64,000 nucleotides of DNA from Melanocharis versteri (lineage: Eukaryota; Chordata; Aves; Passeriformes; Melanocharitidae): NCBI GenBank assembly GCA_013397845.1, contig VZTG01002133.1, positions 959,122 to 1,023,121 on the forward strand, given 5' to 3'. How positions within the stretch are numbered: the first letter of the stretch is position 1; each line of letters begins with the position of its first letter. The position numbers and the translations under genes were made by a program. Positions 38,801 to 51,058 of this stretch are shown one piece after another. A model generated the notes under the pieces. The model ran no database searches. It saw nothing but the letters and a program-made list of their open reading frames with translations, and had not been told where the DNA came from.

Positions 38801-38907
38801 TGCATAATTGATTGAGTAAGGGTATATTTGGGAAAGACAGAACCTTACTTTCAGCTGAAAACTTGTTCTGTGGGATTTTCTTCATTTCTCTGAGGCAGTG
38901 TACTTCC
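35877..38907. other. Unique non-coding interval
   Basis: No gene is recognised. The stretch 36030-36350 is AT-rich with several ATTA and AATTGA motifs and could be a conserved element. Open frames up to about 112 codons (minus strand 36974-37312 and 37851-38186) show no known motif. Confidence 0.5.
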
Positions 38908-38927
38908 TTTTTTTTTTTTTTTTTTTT
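38908..38927. repeat. T20 homopolymer
   Basis: A run of twenty T residues. Read on the minus strand it is an A20 tract. AATAAA hexamers lie about 37-48 bases upstream in that sense (plus-strand TTTATT at 38964-38969 and 38975-38980), which is why a retrocopied transcript end was considered. Confidence 0.95.
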
Positions 38928-41900
38928 AACTAGGGTAAAGGAAAGAAAAGAAGACCCGAGGTTTTTATTAGACTTTTATTAAATGTATTACAGCTAAGTA
39001 ATGAGACCTTGTATTCACAGAAACTTGTGGGTGCTATCATGATGACAATAAATGCTACAGTATCATTTGTAATAGCCAGCAAACAGATGGTACTTCAAGT
39101 TTTTCAGTTTGCTTCTGAAGAAGGCCCAATTGAACAGGCTTTGTTGTAGAGGAAGCGACTACTGATGCCTCTTCTGGTCGATCCCTTTTTCATTTTCCAT
39201 GTTTTTCTCTCCACAACTTCCTTATTTTTTTCCCTTCTGTTGCCTTCCTTTGGAGGCTTGGAGTGGTAGTGTGATTTTCCAAGAGGAAAGGCTTTCATAA
39301 TCATGAATATCACCTTTCAATACAGTTCAGGTAGGCCCTCAAATGTAAACACTTTTTTCTAATGAGAGAGTGGAAAAAAGCAAGTTGTTTAAAATAGCCC
39401 CTATTTTGTCTAAAAGGACATGAACACATCTTCTGCCTTTCCTCCCAAACCCCCAATATTGATGTATTAAAAAACGTAGGCCGAACAGGTTCATAGGGAT
39501 ACATTTGCTTTTCAATGCACATGTCACTCCCTGATCCAATTATTACTGAATTTTTCAGAGGAAAAATTAATTAGCAGTTTGCCACAGTCTTCCTGACTCC
39601 TGAAGTTCCAGTAATGACTTGATTTTTATAGAACTGAGCTTATTACATGCAATAGACAAGTCTGGACAAAACAACTTACTTGATGCAGCTCCTGAAAACT
39701 TACTGCAATTATCAGCATCCTCACTGCGACTGCAGAGCTGACAGATTTTAGGACTTAGAACAGGATGCACAATTCAGGTTATACCTTATTATTTGGGAAA
39801 AGGTCTTACATTTTTCACCCACCTCCAGCAATTATCATACTACCAAAAAGCATGATGGACATATTTCAGGTTAAGGAAAAATTAGTAATGAGAAGTCCAC
39901 GCTTGAAGGACAGGTAGTGTTAAAATTTAATTTTCAAATGTGACAGCTTAGTTCTGCAGGGGAGCTTTCAGCTTTTCATATGTTAAGAGAAGTACCACGA
40001 GGAATTTTTTTTTTCCTCTGTAGTTACACAATAACCTCATGTATGGGTTTAGCAGTGCTTTCTCTAGCTAAATAATGGAAATTTTTCTCCTTTCCAGTAT
40101 GTATCAGTATCTGATATTTTCCCTGAGGTCAAGAAAAAAGTATAATTTGCCCAGTACTTCTATTTTCCAGTCTTTTTGCTGCCTCTGCAGCAGAGCTAAA
40201 ATTTCCACATCCGCAGACTTCTGCCCTCTCCCAACCCTCTTCACCTTTGAAGAGGTTCTCACCTCTTCACAATATTCTGTTTCCCAAGGCATGAGGACTT
40301 TTGGAGGGCCCATGACGTGTGAGCCATCAACAGCTACTTGTCTTACCCTGCATATTGCAACAGTGTGGACGCAGTGGAGACAGAGGTGGAGCAGTGAGCA
40401 AACCTCTGAGCAGGAGAAATTAAGAGCAGAAAACCAACAAGTGTCAAGCAAGAAGCAGACATTCTTCACCAACCTCCCATCACTGGGGGTTCCCTGTTCA
40501 AATTCCTCCCACCACAGTTTCTAGGTGTCTAATATCCTCCAGCACCTTTGGGAATTGAATACCTTTGATGTTCAGATGGGAAAGGAATCCTTTATAGAAA
40601 TGATACATAGAGAATAATTTATACAAGACGTTTTACTTTCCTGGTTTTGTGGCTTTGACCTTGTTTTTCTAGGTATTCAGTTGTAATGAAGAGTCTTCTC
40701 TTTCCAGACTGTCAGTGGTTATTTGCAAAGTACTGAAGTTTGGTGAATTGTGTGTAAATATTTCCAAAAGGAAAGACAAAAGCGTGAAAGCATGAGAATG
40801 ATTTTGCCACAAAGGTAAGAACTGTTTCTCACAGATCTATTTGCAACGTCTAGTAGAAAGTATCACTTGAAAAACAAGGAATGCCTTAGAAAACCTTGGG
40901 GGAAATTACTCTGATTAGTCATCTTAATATCAGATATTGGTTGTTTTGGACATTTTATACCAGAGATACAGATCCCATTGTTCTGCCTATTAAAAAAATT
41001 GATCCACATTTGCTGAGGTTTCTAATTCAATTTTCTGAATGGGCATTGTGCTTAAAAAGGCTTTTTTCCAAAGAATATCCACTTCTCTGAGGATTCTGTG
41101 TTCTGCTTTTGGCCATGCTGGGCTCTGACACTGATCCATAGCAGGAACTGGACTTTTATTTCCAAAAATTCTCTTCAGTCCTTGGTAGCATAAGGTATAT
41201 GCTGCATAAAACTATTGCAAAATGTTTGTAGCCCCACAAAACATCCAGACACATTCAGTGCATGCAAATAAACAAAAAAAATGCAAGAAAATAAAAATAA
41301 TAACCTCTTTAACTTTGGCTAAATCTTTAGAGTCCAGATATAGCATTTTGTTAAGTGCTTATGTGAAATAGTATTTTTTATTGCTCCATGCAATAATCCA
41401 GGACTAAAATATGTTATTTTTGTCAGTTGCTGGGTGAAAAATACCAATACACCATAGAAGAATGATGATAACTATACATTATTTCTTCTTTCATTTTATT
41501 AATTGCATTCATCGAAAGAAGTTATCTGTGAGTCCACTGCCTGATAAAATTAGCAGCAGGAATTTAGAATAGTAAATGGATCTGTGGGTTACAAATTGAT
41601 TCAACATTGGTATATCTAAGAAAACCCACTCTGTTATGCCTCAGTTAGTGCAATATGTTGTGTACTTTCTGTTCATCATGAACGCAGAGTTCACTCACCT
41701 GGCACACAGCATTTCATTTTCACGTCACTTTGGCAGAGCATGGCTGTGTTTCAGCTAAAGCAGGACAACAGATGGTTGTGTAGGTGTGGGATTACAATTT
41801 TCTCCATGGTAATACTTTGAACTTTTACTGCCCTTGTACTTTCTCTGTGCTAAATATAGTGACACTCACACGTGATTTAGTCACTTAAAGATAATCATCT

Positions 41901-44900
41901 TGTGTCTTTTTTTCTGTGCTGCACTGTATCTCACAGGATCTGCTGCTGCTGATGGGCAGAGGCCTGCCTGCAGACATCACTGCTGGCTATGGGGAGGTGT
42001 CTCAGGTGCTCCACAGCCCCTAAAATCACCCTGGACCCCTACCTTCGGACAATTTAGATCCTGTCCTGGAAGCACACACACACACACATCCACACAGGAG
42101 CTTGCTCTCACACCCTGGAGGTTGAGTCCCTGCAAGTTAATCTTGAAAAGTGCAGATCCAAACATTTTATTATTATTTACTCGTGTCTGGAATTTATTAA
42201 CTATTTTTATTGGAATTATTAATTGTTAGAAATCACCTTTCTTGCATAGACCCTTTAACATTGGTTTCTAGTTTCTTGACACCACTGTGCTGCTCTTGTG
42301 CATGAGAGCTTTGCATACAACAGCTCCTGGGGAAGGATAAATGAAACCTTCAAATCTCTTTTTGCTGTTACCTTAAAACAAGCTTGTCAGAAACTCCTTG
42401 CACCATAAAATATACTTGTACATGTCCCGACACCTTTTAAGGATTCTTTTTTCAGCATCCTGTCCTAAAACTAATTTTCCAGCTCAACCACCTTAAGCTA
42501 AATTATTTTGGAGATGCTGATAAAATATAGAGAAGAGATATCCTCAAACTCAGTTAGGAAATTAGGTATCTTTCATGTTTTGTTTCTGTGACACTGTTAT
42601 AATTCTCTAGGATTCTTTGGGTCCTGGCCTGTCAAAATATTGCTGCTTTAATAGGTGGCTTGAACTCAAAGCCTTTCCATCACCCAGGCATGGTGGGCCA
42701 AATACTACTTTTAGTCCTTACAGCAGTAATCAGTTTTCAATTTTCACATCCTCCTGTGACATTTTTGACTCATTTTCTCACTAGATTTCTTACTCCGGTG
42801 GTGGCAATATTCCTAATAATTATGATTAAAAAAATATAGATAGGCCTACTTTTCTTTGTGCTCTGACTTCTAATTCTTGCAGAATAATTTCTGTTTTCTG
42901 GCTTTCTTTTCTACTGAGGAGTGCAGAGGTGGATGATGAGCTCTGTGAGAACGTGCTCTGATGTGCTGCCATATATATATAACGTTGTGTAACGTGCTTT
43001 GGACACAAGTCTTTGCAAATTCATTTAATCTTGAAGCAGGTATTACTGCATATTTTGTATGTGTTTGTAAGGCAGACCTATAGGCAGCTTGGCAGTGCCA
43101 AATTTGCAGTGGGAAAGGACTCCTGTGCTGCCTCTCTTGTAGAGACAGGGACTGATACAAGTATCAGCTTCCACTGACACATCTCCGGTGATGCTAATCC
43201 TTAGTGTTTGGTCTTCCATACCTCATGATTTTACTTATCTTTTATGCTTGACAGGAATTTACTTTAGCTATACATTCACTCCTCATTTATTCTCATCTTT
43301 TACAGGAGTGTTTGGGTTTGTGGTTTTTATCAGGAAGAACTTGGCTAAGTGAACTTTTTGATTTTGAAATAAAAAATAGATCACTAGGATGACCAGATGT
43401 ATGTAATATAAAACCTTTTTGAAAACCCTGGGAAAGCTGACATGAAAAAAAGTAACTATAAACTTTCTTGATAACTTGAAGTCATTAGGTAGTGGCTACC
43501 TAATTTTTTGGAGTGGTGTTAGAGTCAAAGCAAATTATCACAGCTGTGGAGGACAGATAGCACTAACAGTGACTCTTGTTTACATGTGGGAATCTGGCAT
43601 TCCACACAGTGAGTTATAGCTAACCCTCTTCAGCACCTGTCAAAAGTAATATTCATCTCTCTTCCATAAAAGGCCAAAAGTGACTTAATCAGCTGAAGTT
43701 TCTCTCCGTTTTAGCTGCCTGCTCCTATTTGAGGCAAGGAGAGCCTGTTTGGCTGCACAGAGGCATTGTATGTCTTCGTTAGACAGATACACAACCTTCG
43801 TGTTCGCTGCCTCTCCTTTTACATCCCATCGTCCTCCTGCTCCCTCCTGGCTCTCAATAAATAAAACAAGCTCAGAGCAGACAAAGCTGATAAGCTGCAG
43901 CCAGGCAGGGAGGGATGGAAGCTGTCTTTGGAGTCGTGAACTGGGCTTCCCACCGATGTGACAGCACTGAAGGCAGTCAGACAGAGGAAGAGATCAAATA
44001 CTGAGCTTTTGAGGCCTCTTGCTTCCCAAATGCACAAAACAAAAGTGCTGGTGTGTTACCTGGAGTAAAAGACAAGTCAACAGTAAAGAGATAAAGTAGA
44101 TAATAAGGAGAGGAGGGATTGATGGACATTGCAGTAGCCCATCTTACATGTATATTTAATGCTGGTGGAAAGTGTGGATGGGAAGTAATGAATTGCAGGC
44201 GTGTGTGTGTTGTGTGCCCAGTGAAAGGAATGGCTTAAATTATGCAGGACGTGTCATCCTGTTGCCAAATATTTAACACCATTCCTACACAAGAGAGACA
44301 GCTCAGGGGATCCTTATTTAAACATTAGTAATCAAATCCTTCTCTCATCATGGCAAACTCTTTTGTCTAATTTCTGCCTGCCACATCTAGAACTCGCACA
44401 CAAACTAATTCACAAAGAGGCGGCCTGGTGTTGGTTGATAAAACTTAGTGCTTCAGTGACAATCTGTGCTGTTCCATAACTGTGTAAGTGACTAAAAATA
44501 AGTCTGTCTGGATCCCCATTTGCTGATTATAATTGTTGTCTGTGTCTGTATATTTTACAGTGACTTATGATCATTTCTTGTCCTGGGATTGAGAAAGAAT
44601 GTCTTTACCTCAGAAAATTGCCCATTCTAACTCAAAAAGAAAAATGTTGGAAATGCAAATATTTTCCACAAATTGAAAGTCACCCTGAGCTCTCCATATC
44701 TCTTCTGAAAGTAATGCTTTCAGCAGAAACTGGCTGATCTGCCTAATGGGTACAAATTGTTCCTGCCTGAAATGAATTTTATTTAAAATTCAGTATCTTT
44801 CAAAATTTATGGTTACTAGTCTGTGGGGGTTTCTTCGCTTCTGTAAAATGCACAAAGAGAACTAACCCAGTGCAATGTGTCCTCGTAAGAGTTATTACAT

Positions 44901-44907
44901 TATTTTA
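38928..44907. other. Unique non-coding interval
   Basis: There is no recognised gene. It contains the longest open frame in the window, 149 codons at 40075-40524 on the plus strand, whose translation has no domain or repeat I recognise and is shadowed by a 122-codon antisense frame. A short (CA)8 lies at 42073-42088. Confidence 0.5.
42073..42088. repeat. (CA)8 microsatellite
   Basis: Eight CA units minus the last base, followed by TCCACACAGG. It is short. Confidence 0.9.
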
Positions 44908-45622
44908 TCATGGATTCATGGTATAGTTTGGATTGAAAGGGACCTTAAAGATCACGTAGTTCCAACCCCCTGCCATGGGCAGGGATAACTTCCTCTGTCC
45001 CAGGCTGTTCCAAGCCCTGTTCAACCTGGCCTTGAACACTTCCAGGGATGGGGCAGCCACAGCTTCTCTGGCCAACTTGTGCCTCAACACACAGTAAAAA
45101 ATTTCTTCCTCATATGCAATCTCACCCTGCCCTCTGTCAGTTTAAAGCTATTCTCCTTGTCCCATCTCTCCACACCCTCACCCAAAGTCCCTCTCCAGCT
45201 CTCTTGGAGCTCCTTTATGTACTGGAAGGTGACATAAGCTCTCCCCAGAGCCTTCTCTTCTCCAGGCTGAGCCAACTCTCCAGGCCCCAACCCTCTCAGC
45301 CTGTCTCCATAGCAGAGGTGCTCCAGCCCTCTGAGCATCTCTGTGGCCTCCTCTGGACTCACTGCAGTGGGTCCAGATACTTCTTATCTTGGGGATCCCA
45401 GAACTGGACTCCGGGTGGGGCCTCTCCAGAGCAAAATAGAGAGGCAGAACCACCTTCCTCGACCTTCTGGTCACATTTCTTATGATGCATCCCGGGGCAG
45501 GGTTGGCTTTCTGGGCTGTGAACACACATTGCTGGGTCATGTTGGGCTTCTTGTCAATCAGCCACCCCAAATTCTTCTCCTCGGGGCTGCTCTCAGTCAT
45601 TCTTCACCCAGCCTGTACTTAT
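44908..45622 (-). mobile_element. CR1 LINE 3' region with ORF2 remnant
   Basis: This is the longest CR1 copy in the window, about 715 bp, antisense and 5'-truncated. The left edge has the decayed terminal repeat and the ATTGAAAGGGACCTTAAAG and CCCTGCCATGGGCAGGG landmarks. The body carries the end of ORF2, the reverse-transcriptase-bearing polyprotein, in three broken frames on the minus strand. The first includes WLIDKKPNMTQQC and VTRRSRKVVLPLY (about 45567-45391). The second includes EATEMLRGLEHLCYGDRLR (from about 45350) and LHMRKKFFTV. The third includes APSLEVFKARLNRAW. At least two frameshifts separate them, so the product is dead. Only the region after the catalytic reverse-transcriptase core is present. 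The frame order matches the family's normal ORF2 order. Confidence 0.95.
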
Positions 45623-48600
45623 GTTTATTAGTTCTTAGTTCTCTCTTATCTTGGTCTCATTTTGATTTCCTAAGAGGTTGTACTGTGCTGACCCCTCTGC
45701 ATTTCTCCCAGCTGAGTGCATTTGGGTGCTGATAACTTAATAAGTATGGGAAAAGAAAAAAAAGAATAAAGAACAGCAGTAAAAACCTTAGGCAGCCAGT
45801 AGCTTTGATAGTAGCAGATGAAGTTTCAGTGGGAATTACAAATGAGGAGATAGAGCAGAATTTGTAATAAAGACGCGCGATGCCGTGCAAGTAACTGAAC
45901 TTCCACCTACATATTTCAAACTTATTTCCTCAGTGCTTCAAATTCCATAATGTTAATGCTGACCTTTAGTATTCAGGAACATTAGGGAAAGGAAGATGTG
46001 TCTTGCTATATTGTGAGAGCACAAAATTTTAAAAAGAGTTTGAGAGTATGATTAGGAACTAATTAGTGTCCTCCATAAAGTCTGCTGTGTGTTTGATATA
46101 CGAGTTATAAGATTGGATTCCAAAGTTAAACCACTACAAAATTTTAATGTGCTGTTTTACCATTTTGTTAAAACCTGGAATAGAAATAACTGAGATTACA
46201 GTGTGAATTTATAGGTAAAGAGTCTTGGATTAGTTTTTTGTATCTTGCAGATTTTTAAACTTATAAGTTCTGGAGAGGAAATATGTAGCATAGACAAAAA
46301 AACCCCCAAAGTCCAAAAACATTACTGGAGGCAAAGCTGCCTCTGAAGTAGTAAAATCCAAATTCTTATGTGTGATTGTTTTAGTGGAGAGTTTCTGGTT
46401 ACTCCAGAAGCACAAGCTCTTAGTGGACTTCATATTGGTTCCTGATACAGAGCAGTATAGAGAACACATTGCTGTGTGTTTTATTGAGCATTATATAATG
46501 TTCAGAGAATGTATGCTATTAAGATAAATATATAAATATAGAGCAGTCTTCTTCCAGATTGCAACCTTCTGGCTTCTGACCATTCTTCTTCAAGGATTTC
46601 CTCAGCCAATGGCAGCAACAGCAACTTGATGACTCTGTTTGTCTTCCATTAGTCTGAATAAAATATTTTTGTCCTTTTCAGATTTTCACCTTCTAGCCAT
46701 TCGTAACTCACTGGCATTTTAAAGTTTAAAAGTTATTCCAATTTTCTTTTCCATTTTGAACTTCAGGCCTCATGTCACTTTACTATCCTTCCTCAGTATT
46801 TCTGTCCTTGTCTAGATACCTCACATTTTTGTTTTCTGGAGGGCATACATATAAATGAAATGCTCTTTTTCAGCTTTGAAACAATTGGCTTTGGGTTAGT
46901 GACTTGACCTCTTCTCTCCCTTTCTGTCACTTCTCCCATCTTCTACTTCCCACACTGTGCCTGACATATTTATCCCTTCTTGTCTGCTTTCTGCACCTCA
47001 TTCTTCATAGCTGTTTTTCCTTGCTCTCATAATATTCCAATCTTTGCTTTGGTCTTTTATTTTCTTCCTTTTCATTCTGTTCATTTTGACAACTGTACTC
47101 TTGCCTTACCATAATTCTGCACTTAGTTCATTTCATGTTTGATAAAGAAAAATCAAGCTTGTTAAGTCTAATTTGACAATACATTGCCTCTAATTTGCTT
47201 CAGAAGCAGTGACTGCTGCTGTTCCCTCCAGAACTTTCCTCTTTTTTCCACCTCCTTTGCCATGCTTCCAGCCCTGCGTGTTAAGGCTGGTTTTTGCACA
47301 AAAGCCTAGTGAATGAGGTGGGTGTTTGGCATCTTGACACCTTGACTCTTGGTGCCTTGATGATGAAGAACCAGATAACCAATTTACTGAACTGCCAGCT
47401 GTGTAAAAATCTGAAAAACTGTGGTTTGAGGAGTAGCCTTTCCTGCCATTAGACATTTCAGTTTTACTTGATATTTATCCAAATTCTAGCTGTAAGGCAC
47501 CATCTATGGCAAAGCTGCATGGAAAGCAAGCCAGGTAAACGAGGGGAGCTGTCTGAGATCCAGCAGAAGGGCTTTGAAACCAAGAAATGTGCTTTTCCAA
47601 GGACTTTTTCTTGTCCTGCATTCAGTTAAAAATTTGATCCAGTCAAATGGGACTATTTTGGATCTGCAGCTTGCAATGACTGTACAGCACCAACAGCTGT
47701 CCTCCGGTGGCAAAAACAGAGATAAATCTCCCACTGATTTGCACATTATTTCTTAATCTAACCTGAAGTGCAACCAGTGATCTCTGGAATATTTTATCAT
47801 TCTTTTTTCAGGGACAGAAAGTATTACAGGATGAAGCCTGAGCTCCAACTGTGCGATAAAATAGCTTTGACTTACTGGTAATGAAAGCAGAATGAGTCCG
47901 TTCTATCTAGTGGGTGTGAAATTCAGTCATTTGGTGTGACACTATTGCATTGTCTAGAGAGCATAACAAAAGACCTTGTTGAGAGGGACTATGAAGATAG
48001 AAATGATAAGTAGATGGTTTCTTGAAACTAAATAAACTAGATTTCTACGTGAACAATGAGCAGCAGGTCACAATATCAACTGAAGTATAGCTTATATTGG
48101 TCCTTGGCTTGAAACTAAACTGTTAATTAGTATTATGCAGTGTTGATAGATGTTTGAAGACTGGAGGTGAATGGAGAGTTCTCATTTTAATCACCACAGA
48201 TTTTCCTTCTGCTTTTACCTTTAATAGTGAAGCTTTAGCGCTTTCTGTACTTCCTAGCACCACTCCTTTGAGTTTTTTTGTTTAAATATTTATATGTGGA
48301 ATTAGATAAAATAATTTCAGCAGCTCTGTGTTGGCTACTTAACTCATTTGGCAAGTGAATCAGGGTGAGATTGAACTCACCTGAAACAAACGAAAAGCCA
48401 GATTGTAACAAATCTCTATTTTTATAAAGAGATTAAGCCATAATGACGTATGACTATAAGGATGTTTCCAGTCCATTTTCCCCCTAAAATATTGCATTTT
48501 TTCTAAAGCTGTATCCTGCTTCAGTGGGAAACACCTTGTTAAGAACAAGCAGTGTATTTTCTTTATGCCAGTTTTTCTTGTTAACTCAGGAATAAGCAAT

Positions 48601-50870
48601 GTCCTGTAGGAGAAAAATCTTTGGCAGAGCCTTGACCAGAGTGTATATTAACCCATAGATAAATACAAAGCTCTGGGAATGAGCTGCTGATGCTGTCTGG
48701 GTTGCCTAACTACACACTGATATTTCTATCAGAAGGGGAGCAGATAAACTAATTATATTTGCAGAACTCTTGGACAGCCAAACAGTGCTTTAGTCAAATG
48801 GTATGAGAACTTCTTCCTCTCTTTTATCAGCTCTCCATATGATAAAATTATGCAGCTGGCTTTCAGAATCATTATGTGTGTGTTCAAATCTGTGTTATTT
48901 TAATTTATCTCCTGAATTAGTTCTGAGTTTTTCAGTTACAGTGAGGTAATTTTCAAGCTTTCCCTCTCCTTTGCAGAATGTAGAAATACTTTTTTCTCTA
49001 AAGGAAGTCGAGATTCTCTACAGTGAATCTACTCAGTAGATAAGCCCTTAAAAGAAAGAGAAGTATTAATGAGCTTATAATGAAGATTTCAGCTCTTTGC
49101 AGCTTTCTTACCCCACAAAATCAACTCCTTTTTAGATTCAGTCAAGGATCAGTTTACATGTGGATTTACATGCAAGGTAAATTTGGGATTTTCTCCTCAC
49201 ATACCCCGTGGAGGAATGAAGTACTTGTGGGGAAAAAAAAAACCAAAGCAAACAGATGTATCTAGAAAAACTTCTTTCCTTTCCTCTCTTTCTTCTGCCA
49301 TCAGACACTGCCATAATCAATTATGAAAAATAAGAATGCTTCAGGACTCAAGTGCATTGCTAACTTAAGGGGAGATTTGTGGGTGGCTCTCCTCCTGTTC
49401 TTACCTGGGGTCTCAGGTGGGGCAGACACGCTCTGGATCTTCACCTGCCAGTGCTTTCAGCCCTGGGGGCTGTGGGTTTACCCACAGGGGTTCATCTGCA
49501 ACAAACCATCAACAGCTCCCCTTAAAATGTAATGCATCAGGACCCAGAGGAGCTGCAAAATAGGAGGGAACAGGAAAATCCCTCATTTTTCTCAAAATTC
49601 CTTGTTTCTTCATGTCTGACAAGTGCTCTGCTGTAGTATTTTCAAACAAGACATTGGTACTTGGTTTAATAGAGCAGTCTTCTATGTAGATGCAGGGAAA
49701 TTATCTGCACTTGAAGAGAAGCTGTAAGTCGTTAGGGTAAGTCAGATTGGTCATCATTGTGTCCCAACAGCCGTGTTTGAAGAAAAAAAGAAAATGTTCG
49801 TGTGGATTGGTATCCATGGGATATTTCTGTTGTGTTCTGACAGTCAGCCATGACTCAAATAATTTTCTGCACAGGTATTTCTACCATTTGGACAAATAAG
49901 TATCTATTCCTCAACCTGTCATATTTAGTTTTGAAATTATATATTACTGCTGACATGCCTGGGAGTATGAGCAGCAGAAGTATTCAATTCTATTTAATTA
50001 TGTGCATACATACATATTGCACATTTCACCCCCAACCCGGGCATGGATCAGCCATCAGGAAAGGCAAGAATATCTGTTTATCAAAGACAGCACTGAGGCA
50101 AAAGTACCTGTTAAATTCAATGAGTCACTGACTTTAAAGAGTCTGCTGTGGCTGTGCCTTTCTTTAAACTTGGGTATTTTTCAATCAATGTATTTCTTCA
50201 TTTTGCAGGTGGTCTCAATTACTTTGGCTTTCTGAATAGTGCTTAATGCAGAGAGATTTCTGGGACCTGTGACCAGAACTTGCACTCTGCAATCGCTTTT
50301 TCACCAGAAAGACAACAGAAATCTGAAATATTGTGCTGAATTTCTTTTGAGCACATATTGCTCATTTAGCTAATAAACCAATTATTTTGTATTGAGGAAA
50401 CAACCCCAAAACCTCCAGCCCCTAAGGTACTGCTGCATAGAAGGCCACATGTTTTTGATGGCCTCTGTACTTCCATGTCACCAAGATGCTCTATCTACCA
50501 AGGACGCACGGAGTGAAGGACTCCTGGATGTTTTGGGGCACGTTGCTAAGGAAACCTGTGTTTCTGATGAAACGTGCTGGAAACAGCTGGCTTTAGAGAG
50601 TTTGTCTCCACTGTCAGCACTGCCAAAAGGGAAGAAAGAGCCCTAAAAAGCTGTTTTAGAATTTGTACATATGTGTGTGTTAGAGACCTCCGGTGCCCTC
50701 ATGCTTGTGAGGGTTTGTGCTCTTTTGGTGGCCAAGCTCGCAGCTCACATCCTCACTGGAACTGTGCAAAATCTGTTCTCAGTTTACAAAGAGCAAAAAG
50801 ACACATTGAATTTTGAGATAAAAATGCTTGTAGGATTTAATTTGACCCTTCCACTTGACTCCAGATTAAA
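45623..50870. other. Unique non-coding interval
   Basis: There is no recognised gene or repeat family. The segment 46921-47100 is pyrimidine-rich on the plus strand (about 77% C or T by hand count). A combined acceptor/donor-like site lies on the minus strand at 48380/48381 (see findings). Open frames are short. Confidence 0.5.
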
Positions 50871-51025
50871 TGATGGAATGACAGAATGATCTGGATTGTA
50901 AGGGAACCTAAAGATCACCTAATTCCAACCCCCCTGCCACGGGCAGGGACATCTTCCACTAGACCACACTTCCTGGGATGAGGCATCCACAGCTTCTGTT
51001 CCAGTGCCTCACCACCCTCAAAGTT
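50871..51025 (-). mobile_element. CR1 LINE 3'-end fragment with internal deletion
   Basis: This is an antisense CR1 tail. Landmarks are GGAACCTAAAGATCACCTAA, CCCTGCCACGGGCAGGGACA, TCTTCCACTAGACCA, then directly GGGATGAGGCATCCACAGC and GTGCCTCACCACCCTCA. Compared with the other copies here, some 40 bases between the ACTAGACCA and GGGATGAGG landmarks are missing. The copy breaks off near 51025. Just beyond, CCTCAGACTTAA occurs twice (51028-51039 and 51047-51058), a 19-bp-spaced local duplication. Confidence 0.92.
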
Positions 51026-51058
51026 CACCTCAGACTTAAGTATTTGCCTCAGACTTAA

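Noticed and set aside
40075..40524. Longest open frame in the window (149 codons, plus strand)
   Set aside because: The translation has no recognised domain, an overlapping antisense frame of 122 codons exists, and a frame of this length is plausible by chance in 64 kb.
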